From Lampropedia puyangensis (lineage in GTDB: Bacteria; Pseudomonadota; Gammaproteobacteria; Burkholderiales; Burkholderiaceae_C): a DNA stretch of 64,000 nucleotides. Location of the stretch: NCBI RefSeq assembly GCF_004833285.1, contig NZ_STFG01000001.1, forward strand, positions 372,001 through 436,000. Direction: 5' to 3'. Position numbers and translations under genes: made by a program. This document shows, piece by piece, positions 37,518 to 47,325 of this stretch (within the stretch, counting starts at the first letter, position 1; each line of letters opens with the position of its first letter). The notes below the pieces were generated by a model, which saw nothing but the letters and a program-made list of their open reading frames with translations, ran no database searches and was not told the origin of the DNA.

Positions 37518-38468
37518 ATGGCTGCACTCAACCTGCGTCAAATTGAAGTTTTCCGTGCCGTGATGACCACCGGATCGATTGCTGGTGCGTCGCAGATGCT
37601 GTTCGTTTCTCAGCCAGCGGTCAGTCGTTTGCTTTCCTACACAGAGCAGCGGATAGGTTTTGCGCTTTTTGAGCGCATCAAAGGGCGCTTGTTTGCGACG
37701 CCTGAGGCAAGGCGTTTGATTGGTGAAGTCGAGCAGGTTTATCAGGCTGTCAAGCGTGTCAACGATTTGGCCGATGATCTATCTCGCCACCGTACCGGTA
37801 TGTTGAATCTGGTTTCCAGCCCCTCCATTGGCCAGAGTTTTATTCCGCAAGCGATGGCGAGTTTTCGCCAACACTTTCCGGACTGCAAGATGACTTTCTC
37901 TTGCCACAGCTATGAGCATATTCGCGATCGGATACTGAACCATCAGGCTGACTTGGGCATCATCAGTTCACCGATTGACCATCCTAATTTAGAGATCACG
38001 CCACTGTGCAATAACCGGCTGGTTTGCATCATGCCGAGCAACCATCCGCTATGCGAAAAGGAAAGCATTACGCGCGATGATTTATGCCAGTGGCCCATGG
38101 TCGGTTATGGCCATGACACCCCGATGGGGCGCAAGGTGGCCAGTTTCTGTACAGACATGGAGATGCAGTTGCAAGAGGTGATGGAGGTGGGCTCGCCTCA
38201 AAATGCGGGCTCAATGGTTGAGATGGGGGTGGGTATTGCGCTGGTTGATGAGTTTTCCGTGCGCAGCTGGCATGCAGCACGGCCCATCATGGTGCGCCCG
38301 TTGGAGCAAGGGCCTGTGCTCCAGACCAATTTAGTGCATCACAAGCTCGAGCCTCTATCCCAACTGGCGCAACGCTTCATTGCCGATTTGCAGGTGTTGG
38401 TTGAGCAGAATGGATTTCCTGCGATCAAGGTAGAGAAAAGCACATTTCTGGAAATGGCTGCTAACTAA
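37518..38468 (+). CDS. LysR-family transcriptional regulator of the hydantoin locus
   Basis: 316 aa from the ATG at 37518 (MAALNLRQIEVFRAVMTTGS); earlier in-frame codons precede the helix-turn-helix without family likeness. HTH at about residues 18-50 with SIAGASQMLFVSQPAVSRLL, then effector domain with HQADLGIISSPIDHPNL. Divergent from hyuC, so it probably controls the hydantoin operon. Convergent with mntR, 21 bp apart. Confidence 0.9.
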   Translation: MAALNLRQIEVFRAVMTTGSIAGASQMLFVSQPAVSRLLSYTEQRIGFALFERIKGRLFATPEARRLIGEVEQVYQAVKRVNDLADDLSRHRTGMLNLVSSPSIGQSFIPQAMASFRQHFPDCKMTFSCHSYEHIRDRILNHQADLGIISSPIDHPNLEITPLCNNRLVCIMPSNHPLCEKESITRDDLCQWPMVGYGHDTPMGRKVASFCTDMEMQLQEVMEVGSPQNAGSMVEMGVGIALVDEFSVRSWHAARPIMVRPLEQGPVLQTNLVHHKLEPLSQLAQRFIADLQVLVEQNGFPAIKVEKSTFLEMAAN

Positions 38469-38489
38469 AACGTTTGCGTAGGGGATGGA

Positions 38490-38978
38490 TTAGTTTGCAG
38501 GCGCTTTGCCCGAGAGAAATCGGGCGAATGCCTTAAGGGTAGCTTCGCTGACATGGTGCTCCATGCCTTCGGCGTCACGCCTGGCACTGTCGGCATCTAC
38601 CCCTAGCGCCAAGAGGAAAGACTCCACCAGTTGATGGCGTTTGCGACTGTACAGAGCCATAGCTTCGCCTTGTGGTGTCAACTGCACACCTTGGTATGGA
38701 CGCAGGCATACATAACCTTCGATCTCTAGGCGTTTGAGCATTTTGGCCACCGTGGGTTGGGCTACGCCCATGCGCTCTGCAATTTGTACCTGCCTTGCTT
38801 CGCCGGTGCCCAGCAGCAAGTCAGAGATTAATTCCACGTAATCCTCAATGATTTCCAGCCGATGCGCTTCGCGTACCTGCTGGAATCCTTCAACCTGCAG
38901 CACGGGATCTGGCAGCTCGGTAAGGTCTGGGATTGGTGGCGGGGCGTGTGGGGGGGTAGGCATTGTGGTCGTGGTCAC
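38490..38978 (-). CDS. mntR: Manganese-dependent transcriptional regulator MntR
   Basis: 162 aa from GTG 38978, or 157 aa from ATG 38963; neither has a clear Shine-Dalgarno. DtxR/MntR fold: winged helix with [27 protein letters not shown], then dimerisation and metal domain with [25 protein letters not shown] (the [10 protein letters not shown] metal-binding signature). Like E. coli MntR it lacks an SH3 domain. It represses Mn/Fe import when manganese is plentiful. Divergent from sitABCD, with two MntR-type boxes in the shared 222-bp gap. Confidence 0.95.
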   Translation of the reverse strand: MTTTTMPTPPHAPPPIPDLTELPDPVLQVEGFQQVREAHRLEIIEDYVELISDLLLGTGEARQVQIAERMGVAQPTVAKMLKRLEIEGYVCLRPYQGVQLTPQGEAMALYSRKRHQLVESFLLALGVDADSARRDAEGMEHHVSEATLKAFARFLSGKAPAN

Positions 38979-39097
38979 AGAGGTATTCGATTGATACCCC
39001 GATTATCCTGAAAACCAGCGCAGTGAGGCCATGTGTGCTGTAGACGGGAAGGTCAATGGCATATTGAAAGTAGGGCCATCGCATGTCTTGCGATAAA

Positions 39098-39136
39098 TAT
39101 AGCCATTGCTATAAAATAAATATAGCAACGGCTATA
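39098..39136. promoter_or_regulatory. Two MntR operator boxes between mntR and sitA
   Basis: TATAGCCATTGCTATA (39098-39113) and TATAGCAACGGCTATA (39121-39136): two perfect TATAGC-N4-GCTATA palindromes, centres 23 bp apart. This matches the core of the E. coli MntR box (ATAGC-N4-GCTAT). They lie in the mntR-sitA gap, about 65 bp before the sitA ATG, so they fit repression of sitABCD and possible autoregulation. Confidence 0.88.
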
Positions 39137-39200
39137 TCTCACTGAGTGGGTTGCAGCGTATAGCGATTTCCATCAACGTTCACATTGAGGGTTCAGGTAC

Positions 39201-40151
39201 ATGCAAGGCTATTGGAGTGGGGTGAAGGCATTTTCTGTTGTGCAGCGTTGGGCTGCTATTGTGTTGTTGGGGGCGACTGTGGGTAGTACAGCCGCATTTG
39301 CGCAAGAGGCGCAAGCACCAGCAGCGAAAATCAAAGTGGTGACGACGTTTACGGTGATTGCGGATATGGCCCGCAATGTTGCTGGTGATGCCGCTATTGT
39401 CGAATCCATCACAAAACCAGGTGCAGAAATCCATGAGTACCAGCCAACTCCGGGCGATTTGGTTCGGGCGCAAGGGGCGCAATTGGTGCTCTGGAACGGA
39501 ATGAACCTGGAGTTGTGGTTTGAGCGATTCTTTCAACGGGTCAAGAATGTCCCCAGTGTGGTTGTCACCAAGGGTATTGAGCCCATGGGGATTGCAGAGG
39601 GGCCGTACCAAAATAAACCCAATCCACATGCCTGGATGTCGCCAGATGCCGCGTTGATCTACGTCGCCAACATCCGTGATGCCTTGGTGCAATACGATCC
39701 GGGCAATGCGGCTGTTTACGAGCGCAATGCCAAGGCCTATCAAGATCAAATTAAGGCGGCGATGGAGCCCATTCGCCAGCAACTCGCTGCGTTGCCAGAT
39801 CACCAGCGCTGGCTGGTCACCAGTGAAGGTGCTTTCAGTTATCTGGCTCGTGATTTTGGTTTGCGTGAACTGTATTTGTGGCCCATCAATGCCGATCAGC
39901 AAGGTACGCCTAAGCAAGTGCGCAAAGTGATTGATGCCGTGCGCGCGAATGGTATTGGCGTGGTTTTCAGTGAAAGCACCATCTCGCCCGCACCTGCGCA
40001 GCAAGTAGCCCGCGAAACGGGAGCACGCTATGGCGGGGTGTTGTATGTGGATTCGCTCACGGAGCAGGGCGGGGCGGTGCCCACTTATTTAGACTTGCTG
40101 CGGGTGACCGCTTCCACCATTGCCAATGGCTTGCATGGGGTCGCGCCATGA
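39201..40151 (+). CDS. sitA: Mn/Fe ABC transporter substrate-binding protein (SitA/MntA type)
   Basis: 316 aa. Signal peptide ending AAFA/QEA. Cluster A-I metal-binding protein; metal ligands His in AEIHEYQPTPGD, His in NPHAWMSP, Glu in FSESTISP and Asp in LYVDSL. The short His-poor loop favours Mn/Fe over Zn. Captures manganese in the periplasm for SitBCD. Regulated by MntR through the two upstream boxes. Confidence 0.94.
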   Translation: MQGYWSGVKAFSVVQRWAAIVLLGATVGSTAAFAQEAQAPAAKIKVVTTFTVIADMARNVAGDAAIVESITKPGAEIHEYQPTPGDLVRAQGAQLVLWNGMNLELWFERFFQRVKNVPSVVVTKGIEPMGIAEGPYQNKPNPHAWMSPDAALIYVANIRDALVQYDPGNAAVYERNAKAYQDQIKAAMEPIRQQLAALPDHQRWLVTSEGAFSYLARDFGLRELYLWPINADQQGTPKQVRKVIDAVRANGIGVVFSESTISPAPAQQVARETGARYGGVLYVDSLTEQGGAVPTYLDLLRVTASTIANGLHGVAP

Positions 40152-41104
40152 ATGCGCAGGGACAGATGGCTGCTGATGCGTGCGATGCCATGTCCGCCCA
40201 ACTCAATGGTGTGGCAGGTATCGTGGTGCAGGGCGTGACGATTACTTACCGCAACGGGCATACCGCATTGCGCGATGCCAGCTTCTCGACCCCGGCAGGC
40301 AGTATCACGGCGTTGGTGGGGGTGAATGGGGCCGGTAAGTCAACCATGTTCAAGGCCATCATGGGTTTTTTGCATGTGTCGCATGGGCGCATTGAAGTGT
40401 TGGGGCAGCCAGTGCGTGAGGCGCTCAGGCATAAACGCATCGCCTATGTCCCGCAAAGTGAAGAGGTTGACTGGAACTTTCCTGTGTTGGTCGAGGACGT
40501 CGTCATGATGGGGCGATTCGGGCATATGGGGTTTTTCCGCATTCCCCGTCAGCAAGACCATGAAGCTGTCACACGCGCCTTAACGCGTGTGGGGTTGCTG
40601 GAGTTGCGTCAGCGCCAGATCGGCGAGCTTTCTGGAGGCCAGAAAAAACGTGTTTTTCTGGCGCGTGCCTTGGCGCAAGATGCCACGGTGATTTTGCTGG
40701 ATGAGCCGTTTACCGGTGTGGATGTGAAAACGGAGGACGCCATCATTGGGTTGTTGCGCGCGTTGAAAGACGAGGGCAGGGTGATGCTGGTGTCCACCCA
40801 TAACCTGGGCAGCGTGCCGGAGTTTTGCGACCATACGGTGCTGATCAAGCACACGGTGCTGGCGTATGGCCCGACAACCGACGTGTTTACCCATGACAAT
40901 CTGGAGTTGGCTTTTGGTGGCGTGTTGCGCCACTTCGATTTGCCACAGGCGCATGGCGCCGCGCCTGGTGCTACCGTGGGCATCATGACTGATGATGAAA
41001 GACCGTTGGTCTTGCTGGATGGGCGCTCTTCTGTTCGTGGGCAGCACCGCTTACCGGCGGTGAGTGAAGTGGATGAACAAACCGAACACCAGGGACGCTC
41101 ATGA
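40148..41104 (+). CDS. sitB: Mn/Fe ABC transporter ATP-binding protein (SitB/MntB type)
   Basis: 318 aa. Walker A GVNGAGKST, signature ELSGGQKKR, Walker B VILLDEPFTGVD, H-loop VSTHNLG. The last 70 residues or so extend beyond the minimal ATPase and contain no recognised domain. ATG overlaps the sitA stop by 4 bp and its stop overlaps sitC by 4 bp. Confidence 0.94.
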   Translation: MNAQGQMAADACDAMSAQLNGVAGIVVQGVTITYRNGHTALRDASFSTPAGSITALVGVNGAGKSTMFKAIMGFLHVSHGRIEVLGQPVREALRHKRIAYVPQSEEVDWNFPVLVEDVVMMGRFGHMGFFRIPRQQDHEAVTRALTRVGLLELRQRQIGELSGGQKKRVFLARALAQDATVILLDEPFTGVDVKTEDAIIGLLRALKDEGRVMLVSTHNLGSVPEFCDHTVLIKHTVLAYGPTTDVFTHDNLELAFGGVLRHFDLPQAHGAAPGATVGIMTDDERPLVLLDGRSSVRGQHRLPAVSEVDEQTEHQGRS

Positions 41105-42009
41105 ACGAATGGTGGATGTTGTTGGCAGAGCCATTTACCTATGGCTATATGCGCAATGCAATTTGGGTATGCGCCTTGATAGGGGGCGTTTGTGCTTTCC
41201 TATCGTGCTTTTTAATGCTCAAAGGTTGGTCGTTGATTGGTGATGCACTGTCGCACTCGATCGTGCCGGGTGTGGCTGGGGCTTATATGTTGGGTTTGCC
41301 CTTTTCTATCGGCGCATTCTTCAGCGGAGGGCTAGCTGCTGCGGCCATGGTGTTTCTCAATCACCGCACCAAGTTGAAGGAAGACGCCATCATTGGCTTG
41401 ATCTTTACGTCATTCTTTGGTCTGGGCTTGTTCATGGTGTCACTCTCTCCCACGAGTGTGAATATCCAATCCATTGTGTTGGGCAATGTGCTGGCCATCA
41501 CCCCTGCCGATACGGTGCAATTGCTTCTTATAGGCTCCGTCACCACGCTGGTGTTATTGCTCAAGTGGAAAGACCTGATGCTGGTTTTTTTTGATGAGGC
41601 GCACGCACGCAGCTTGGGTTTGCCTATCACAGCATTGAAAGTGGTGTTTTTTGCCTTGCTTTCAGCCAGCACAGTAGCGGCCATGCAGACGGTGGGCGCA
41701 TTTTTGGTGATTGCGTTGATTGTCACGCCCGGCGCGACTGCGTATTTGCTGTGTGACCGTTTCGGGCGAATGATTGTGTTGGCCGTCAGTATTGGCGTGC
41801 TCACCAGTGCCGTTGGAGCTTATGCCAGCTACTTTCTCGATGGTGCTACTGGTGCCATCATCGTCTTGTTACAAACGATGGTGTTTGCATTGGCCTTTGT
41901 GCTGGCGCCAAAACACGGTCTTTTGGTGGCCCGCCGCAAGGCACAGCACGCTTTGTTCGCAGGCAAGCATGGGATGGATGTTCAGGCTGAATTGGAGGGG
42001 GCTCGATGA
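41101..42009 (+). CDS. sitC: Mn/Fe ABC transporter permease (SitC/MntC type)
   Basis: 302 aa with about eight hydrophobic helices, ABC-3 family. Hallmarks FMLKGWSLIGDALSHSIVPGVAGAY near the N-terminus and GAFLVIALIVTPGATAYLL near the C-terminus. Forms the inner-membrane channel with SitD. Four-base overlaps with both neighbours. Confidence 0.94.
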   Translation: MNEWWMLLAEPFTYGYMRNAIWVCALIGGVCAFLSCFLMLKGWSLIGDALSHSIVPGVAGAYMLGLPFSIGAFFSGGLAAAAMVFLNHRTKLKEDAIIGLIFTSFFGLGLFMVSLSPTSVNIQSIVLGNVLAITPADTVQLLLIGSVTTLVLLLKWKDLMLVFFDEAHARSLGLPITALKVVFFALLSASTVAAMQTVGAFLVIALIVTPGATAYLLCDRFGRMIVLAVSIGVLTSAVGAYASYFLDGATGAIIVLLQTMVFALAFVLAPKHGLLVARRKAQHALFAGKHGMDVQAELEGAR

Positions 42010-42839
42010 TGAGTTGGCTGACGACTCCTTTTCAGTACGACTTCATGCAAATGGCTTTGGCCATCGCTGTGCTGGTGGCCATTCCCACGGCACTGCTGTC
42101 GTGCTTGTTGGTGCTCAAAGGTTGGGCCTTGCTGGGTGATGCCATTGCGCATGGTGTCTTTCCGGGCGTGGTGCTGGCGTATTGGGCTGGCTGGCCGCTG
42201 GCGCTGGGTGCATTCATAGCGGGCATGGGCTGCGCATTGGCAACAGGCTACTTGCACAGTAATAGCCGAATCAAGCAGGACACGGCCATGGGCGTGGTGT
42301 TTTCAGGTTTGTTTGCGCTTGGTCTTTTGATTTATGTGTGGGTGCCAAGCGACGTGCATTTAGACCATATCCTCTTTGGCGACATGTTAGGGGTGCAATG
42401 GCGAGATGTGTTGGAAAGTGCCGCGATTGCTGCTGTGGTGGCAGGATGGATAGCTTTGAAATGGCGTGATTTACTGCTGTATGCCTTTGACCCGGTGCAG
42501 GCCCATACGGCGGGTTTGCCCGTGCGTTGGTTGCATTACGGTTTGTTGGCCGCTGTTTCACTGGCAGTCGTGGGCGCTTTGAAGGCCGTCGGATTGGTCT
42601 TGTCTATTGCCTTGTTGATAGCGCCAGGAGCCATCGCTTTTTTGATCGTGCGCAGCTTTGGCAAGATGCTGTTGTGGGCAACGGCCATCTCTGTCTTGGC
42701 CTCAGTCTCAGGGGTGCTACTGAGCTTTCACCTTGACAGTGCACCTGGCCCCACGATTGTGCTGTTACTCAGCGTGCTGTTCATTGTGGTTTTTGCCTGC
42801 ACGGTCTACAGACAGCAAAGCGCCTTGCAGCAGACGTAG
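42006..42839 (+). CDS. sitD: Mn/Fe ABC transporter permease (SitD/MntD type)
   Basis: 277 aa, ABC-3 family permease and paralogue of SitC: VLKGWALLGDAIAHGVFPGVVLAY and GLVLSIALLIAPGAIAFLI. The second membrane subunit. Last gene of sitABCD; its stop lies 6 bp from the convergent M48 peptidase gene, with no room for a separate terminator. Confidence 0.94.
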   Translation: MMSWLTTPFQYDFMQMALAIAVLVAIPTALLSCLLVLKGWALLGDAIAHGVFPGVVLAYWAGWPLALGAFIAGMGCALATGYLHSNSRIKQDTAMGVVFSGLFALGLLIYVWVPSDVHLDHILFGDMLGVQWRDVLESAAIAAVVAGWIALKWRDLLLYAFDPVQAHTAGLPVRWLHYGLLAAVSLAVVGALKAVGLVLSIALLIAPGAIAFLIVRSFGKMLLWATAISVLASVSGVLLSFHLDSAPGPTIVLLLSVLFIVVFACTVYRQQSALQQT

Positions 42840-42845
42840 GTGCCT

Positions 42846-43691
42846 CTATTTCGCTGTTGGTGTACGTAAGAAATCCGGCAATGGCGTCAACTGAACTTCG
42901 TCTTTGACTGCGGTAGCAGCTACAAAGGCACGAATGTCTGCAATGCGTTGTTCTGTACCTGGGTGGGTTTGCAAGAAGGTTGCGGCGTTGTGGGCTGCCC
43001 AGGTTTTTCCTGCTTGCTGCATGGTGCTGAAAAATTCATCAGCACCTGAGGCGTGGCCGTAATAGGCGTGTAGAGCACGCAAGGCCACAGCATCGGCAGC
43101 ACGCTCTTGCTGTCTGGAAAACTGCAACTGCATCAAAGCAGCTGACGTTTTTCCCACGATGGATTCAGCCCCACTGCCTAATACTGCCCCTAGGCTGGAG
43201 GCCAGTATCAACCCGCTGCCAGCAGAGACCAGCGGATCGCGGTGGCGCACATGAGCGAGCTCGTGAGCCAAGACCATGGCGAGCCCATTTTCTGTTTGCA
43301 CGCTGTGAATCAAGCCTTGGTAGATCGTGATGTGACCACCCAAGGTGGCAAACGCATTGGGAACAGTACTGTCGCTCCAGTGCACTTGCACAGACATTCC
43401 TTTGGGGAAGTCCATGTGTGCCGCCAACTGCTCGGCCAAATGCTGCAGGTAGGACTGCGCAGGCGACGTTCCACGGTCTTTGGTGAGTTGCTCTACTATC
43501 GGCGCTGCTATGCGTTGCTCATAGCTAAATGGAATCCAGGGGGCCAGCCAACGAAATCCCCAGGTCAATGCCACTACCAGCAGTACGACGGACGCTGCCA
43601 GCGCAATGCTGAGCTTGGCGAACTCACCAACGGCAGAATGGGGTGCGACATTCACGTCATCGCGAACGCTGGGATTTTCGTAACTGGCCAT
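42846..43691 (-). CDS. M48-family membrane metallopeptidase
   Basis: 281 aa from the ATG at 43691 (MASYENPSVRDDVN); an alternative ATG at 43739 would overlap the upstream gene by 29 bp. One N-terminal membrane helix (about residues 28-50). Zinc motif H-E-L-A-H in MVLAHELAHVRHRDP; third ligand Glu in RQQERAADAVALRAL. BepA/LoiP-like proteases act in periplasmic protein quality control; the orientation predicted here is periplasmic. Third gene of the YbjQ-YbjQ-M48 operon. Confidence 0.92.
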   Translation of the reverse strand: MASYENPSVRDDVNVAPHSAVGEFAKLSIALAASVVLLVVALTWGFRWLAPWIPFSYEQRIAAPIVEQLTKDRGTSPAQSYLQHLAEQLAAHMDFPKGMSVQVHWSDSTVPNAFATLGGHITIYQGLIHSVQTENGLAMVLAHELAHVRHRDPLVSAGSGLILASSLGAVLGSGAESIVGKTSAALMQLQFSRQQERAADAVALRALHAYYGHASGADEFFSTMQQAGKTWAAHNAATFLQTHPGTEQRIADIRAFVAATAVKDEVQLTPLPDFLRTPTAK

Positions 43692-43710
43692 GGTTTTTAA
43701 ATTGGCTGAC

Positions 43711-44172
43711 TCAGGGCTGCGCAGACCATGCTGTGCCATAGGCTAAAAACTCGGCACTGCCAATGCCCCCCCTGCCGCCGATGCTGTTGAGTGTGGAGGT
43801 CTCCAGTCGAACGGCAAAAATAGCAGTGGCCCCAACGGCTGCGGCTTGTTCTTTCATGCGCAGAATCGCTTCGCGCCTGCCGCGGTCCATCAGGGTTTCG
43901 TAGCTGGTTAAGCGACCACCAAAAAAACTTTTCAGACTGGCCGCAATATTTTTGAAATAGTCGCTTGACACCACCACTGAGCCTTGCACTAAATGAAAGT
44001 GCTGACCCGTGAAGCTCAACGGAGGGCGTTTTTCATTGAACACCATGATGTGGCGTAAAGCCTCTTCCCGTGCACGAATGGAGCGGTAGTGTTTGCGCTC
44101 GAGCAAGGTTCCAACTAATAGCCCAGTAAGTCCCAGAAGGATGGGAACAATCAACTCGATGAGTAAGCCCAT
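43711..44172 (-). CDS. YbjQ/UPF0145-family protein with N-terminal membrane anchor
   Basis: 153 aa. Hydrophobic helix at residues 3-24, then a linker (RSIRAREEALRHI) and a YbjQ domain: GSVVVSSDYFKNIAASLKSFFGGRLTSYETLMDRGRREA and AVGATAIFAVRLET. AGGAG precedes the ATG. A diverged paralogue of the 44186-44515 protein. YbjQ forms pentamers in structures; its biological role is not settled. Confidence 0.88.
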   Translation of the reverse strand: MGLLIELIVPILLGLTGLLVGTLLERKHYRSIRAREEALRHIMVFNEKRPPLSFTGQHFHLVQGSVVVSSDYFKNIAASLKSFFGGRLTSYETLMDRGRREAILRMKEQAAAVGATAIFAVRLETSTLNSIGGRGGIGSAEFLAYGTAWSAQP

Positions 44173-44185
44173 AGGATGCTCCTAC

Positions 44186-44515
44186 TCATGCATGTTCACG
44201 TTTTTCAAGTACCACGGCAGTGCCATAGGCAAGCAGTTCAGAGGCTCCAGCCGCAATATTAGAGGTACTGAAACGCACGTTAATGACGGCATTGGCCCCT
44301 ACACTGCGGGCTTGCTCCTGCATGCGATCAAGCGCTTCTTGGCGTGATTCATTGAGCAGTTCGGTATAGCCCTTGAGCTCTCCTCCCACAATATTCTTGA
44401 GACTGGCCATGATGTCGCGTCCGGCATGTTTGGCGCGTACGGTGCTGCCTTGCACCAGACCAAGATGGCGCGTGATGGTATAGCCGGGGATGTATTCGGT
44501 GTTGCTCAATAACAT
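44186..44515 (-). CDS. YbjQ/UPF0145-family protein
   Basis: 109 aa, soluble YbjQ domain of normal length: GLVQGSTVRAKHAGRDIMASLKNIVGGELKGYTELLNESRQEALDRM and VGANAVINVRFSTS. Often labelled heavy-metal-binding from weak evidence. First gene of the operon, 13 bp before the anchored paralogue, so the two probably act together. Confidence 0.9.
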   Translation of the reverse strand: MLLSNTEYIPGYTITRHLGLVQGSTVRAKHAGRDIMASLKNIVGGELKGYTELLNESRQEALDRMQEQARSVGANAVINVRFSTSNIAAGASELLAYGTAVVLEKREHA

Positions 44516-44602
44516 GTGGTTCTCACTCGGTTGTTGCGGATGTTCTTGGCTGAGGTGGGCGGGGACAATACCGCTGCCAACACCTTCTTGCTGGGTAGGG
44601 TA

Positions 44603-44639
44603 AAGAAAAGGTCGCTTGCAGCGTGGCTACAAGCGACCT
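44603..44639 (-). terminator. Rho-independent terminator of gapA
   Basis: Stem AGGTCGCTTG/CAAGCGACCT (44609-44618 and 44630-44639), with further AGC/GCT pairing in the loop. On the minus strand it is followed by TTTCTTT. It lies about 55 bp after the gapA stop and upstream of the YbjQ operon. Confidence 0.85.
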
Positions 44640-44692
44640 CAGGATTGTATCGGTGGCCTAAAACCTGAACAGGCCAACCATTTGGGAGTGGC

Positions 44693-45733
<1,041 letters not shown>

Positions 45734-45864
45734 TCAAACCAGTTGTCTCCCAGGCTCAATGGCCTGACCGGTTTGTGATTAACCCAGCATTCTAAAGCGT
45801 GTCACCACTTTGTCACTCAATGCCCTCAACGTAAAAATATGCGATGAAGGCCGTTCGCATGGGC

Positions 45865-47082
45865 TCAGGCTTTGTTGACGGCTCTTGAGGCTGCAGCGGT
45901 AAACAGAACATCAGTATGTGAGTTCAATGCTGTCTCGAATGAGTCTTGTACTACGCCGATAACAAAACCAATCGCAACCACTTGCATCGCGATATCTGGT
46001 GAAACGCCAAACAGACTTGTTGCCATCGGGATAAGCAGCAGTGAACCACCAGCCACACCTGAAACACCTGCTGCAGCCAGGGAAGACACAACGCACAACA
46101 GCAATGCTGTAGGGATATCTACTGGAATATCCAGCGTATAGGTAGTGGCCAATGCCATGACTGAAATAGTGATGGCTGCTCCCGCCATATTGATAGTTGC
46201 ACCAAGCGGAATGGTGATGCTGTAAGTATCTTTGTCGAGATTGAGTTTTTCACACAAGCGCAGGTTCACCGGGATATTGGCTGCTGAGCTGCGAGTGAAG
46301 AATGCTGTGACTGCACTTTCACGCAGAATAACCATAAGCAGTGGGTAAGGGTTGCGGCGCATTTTGACAAAAGCCAGTAACGGGTTGATCACCAGTGTCA
46401 CGATCAGCATGCAGCCTACCATCACTGCAAGTAAGCGTGCGTAATCCTTCAATGCATCAAATCCTGAGGATGCTAGCGTGCTTGCAACTAAGCCAAAAAT
46501 ACCAATCGGGGCCAGGGCAATAACGCCGCGAACAATGGCTGTGAATGAGGTTGCGAAGTCTTGCAGCATGCCACGTGTGGCTGAGGAGGCATGCCGTAAC
46601 GTCAATCCAAGTGCGATCGCCCATACCAAAATGGCAATGTAGTTGGATTCATAAAGCGCTTGCACAGGGCCCGTGAAGATGCTCATCAGCAGGTCGTGCA
46701 ATACCTCCAAAATGCTACCGGGAGGATTGCCCTGTGCGGCGTCCAGCTTCAACACCAACTTCGTGGGGAAAAGAAAACTCGCAGCGACCGCCAATGCGGC
46801 AGCGCTGAACGTGCTGATCAAGTACATGATCAGCACAGGTCGAATATGTGTGGGTTGGCCTTTTTGGTGCATGGACAGCGCGGCAGTTACCAAAACGAGC
46901 ACCAAAATGGGGGCGGCAGCTTTCAGTGCTGAAACAAACAATTGGCCTAATAATTCAACTTTGAGCGCCGTTTCCGGTGATAGCCACGCCAATGCAATGC
47001 CGAGCAGCAAGCCAATGATGATGCGCGTCACTAGGGTAGTTCGTTGGAATAGCGCGACGAATGGGTTGGTGGGATGGGACAT
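45865..47082 (-). CDS. sstT: Sodium:serine/threonine symporter SstT
   Basis: 405 aa from the ATG at 47082 ([28 protein letters not shown]). DAACS-family transporter with about nine membrane spans; substrate and sodium loops [37 protein letters not shown] and [18 protein letters not shown]. Imports L-serine and L-threonine with sodium across the inner membrane. Confidence 0.95.
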   Translation of the reverse strand: MSHPTNPFVALFQRTTLVTRIIIGLLLGIALAWLSPETALKVELLGQLFVSALKAAAPILVLVLVTAALSMHQKGQPTHIRPVLIMYLISTFSAAALAVAASFLFPTKLVLKLDAAQGNPPGSILEVLHDLLMSIFTGPVQALYESNYIAILVWAIALGLTLRHASSATRGMLQDFATSFTAIVRGVIALAPIGIFGLVASTLASSGFDALKDYARLLAVMVGCMLIVTLVINPLLAFVKMRRNPYPLLMVILRESAVTAFFTRSSAANIPVNLRLCEKLNLDKDTYSITIPLGATINMAGAAITISVMALATTYTLDIPVDIPTALLLCVVSSLAAAGVSGVAGGSLLLIPMATSLFGVSPDIAMQVVAIGFVIGVVQDSFETALNSHTDVLFTAAASRAVNKA

Positions 47083-47267
47083 GAAACAGCAGCTTTCTAA
47101 AAGCAGGCAGAGCCGCCTTAGGATTGGTGACTGCTCTGCAGTGAACAGCAAAGCACACTTTGTGAGCATGCCGTGCCCTATAAAAGGGCGTGAGTATAGG
47201 GGATCGTATGGATTGCATGCGCCTCAAAGTGCACGTATAGCGTCAGGCATGCATGCTGCTGCACCAT

Positions 47268-47303
47268 CAAAAAAGCCCCAAACCGTTAGAGCGGCTGGGG
47301 CTT
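47268..47303 (-). terminator. Rho-independent terminator of the dnaK-dnaJ unit
   Basis: On the minus strand, stem AAGCCCCA/TGGGGCTT with an inner CCG/CGG pairing, followed by a run of six T. It lies about 25 bp after the dnaJ stop. Confidence 0.88.
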
Positions 47304-47325
47304 AAATGCGAAATAAGGCTGACAA

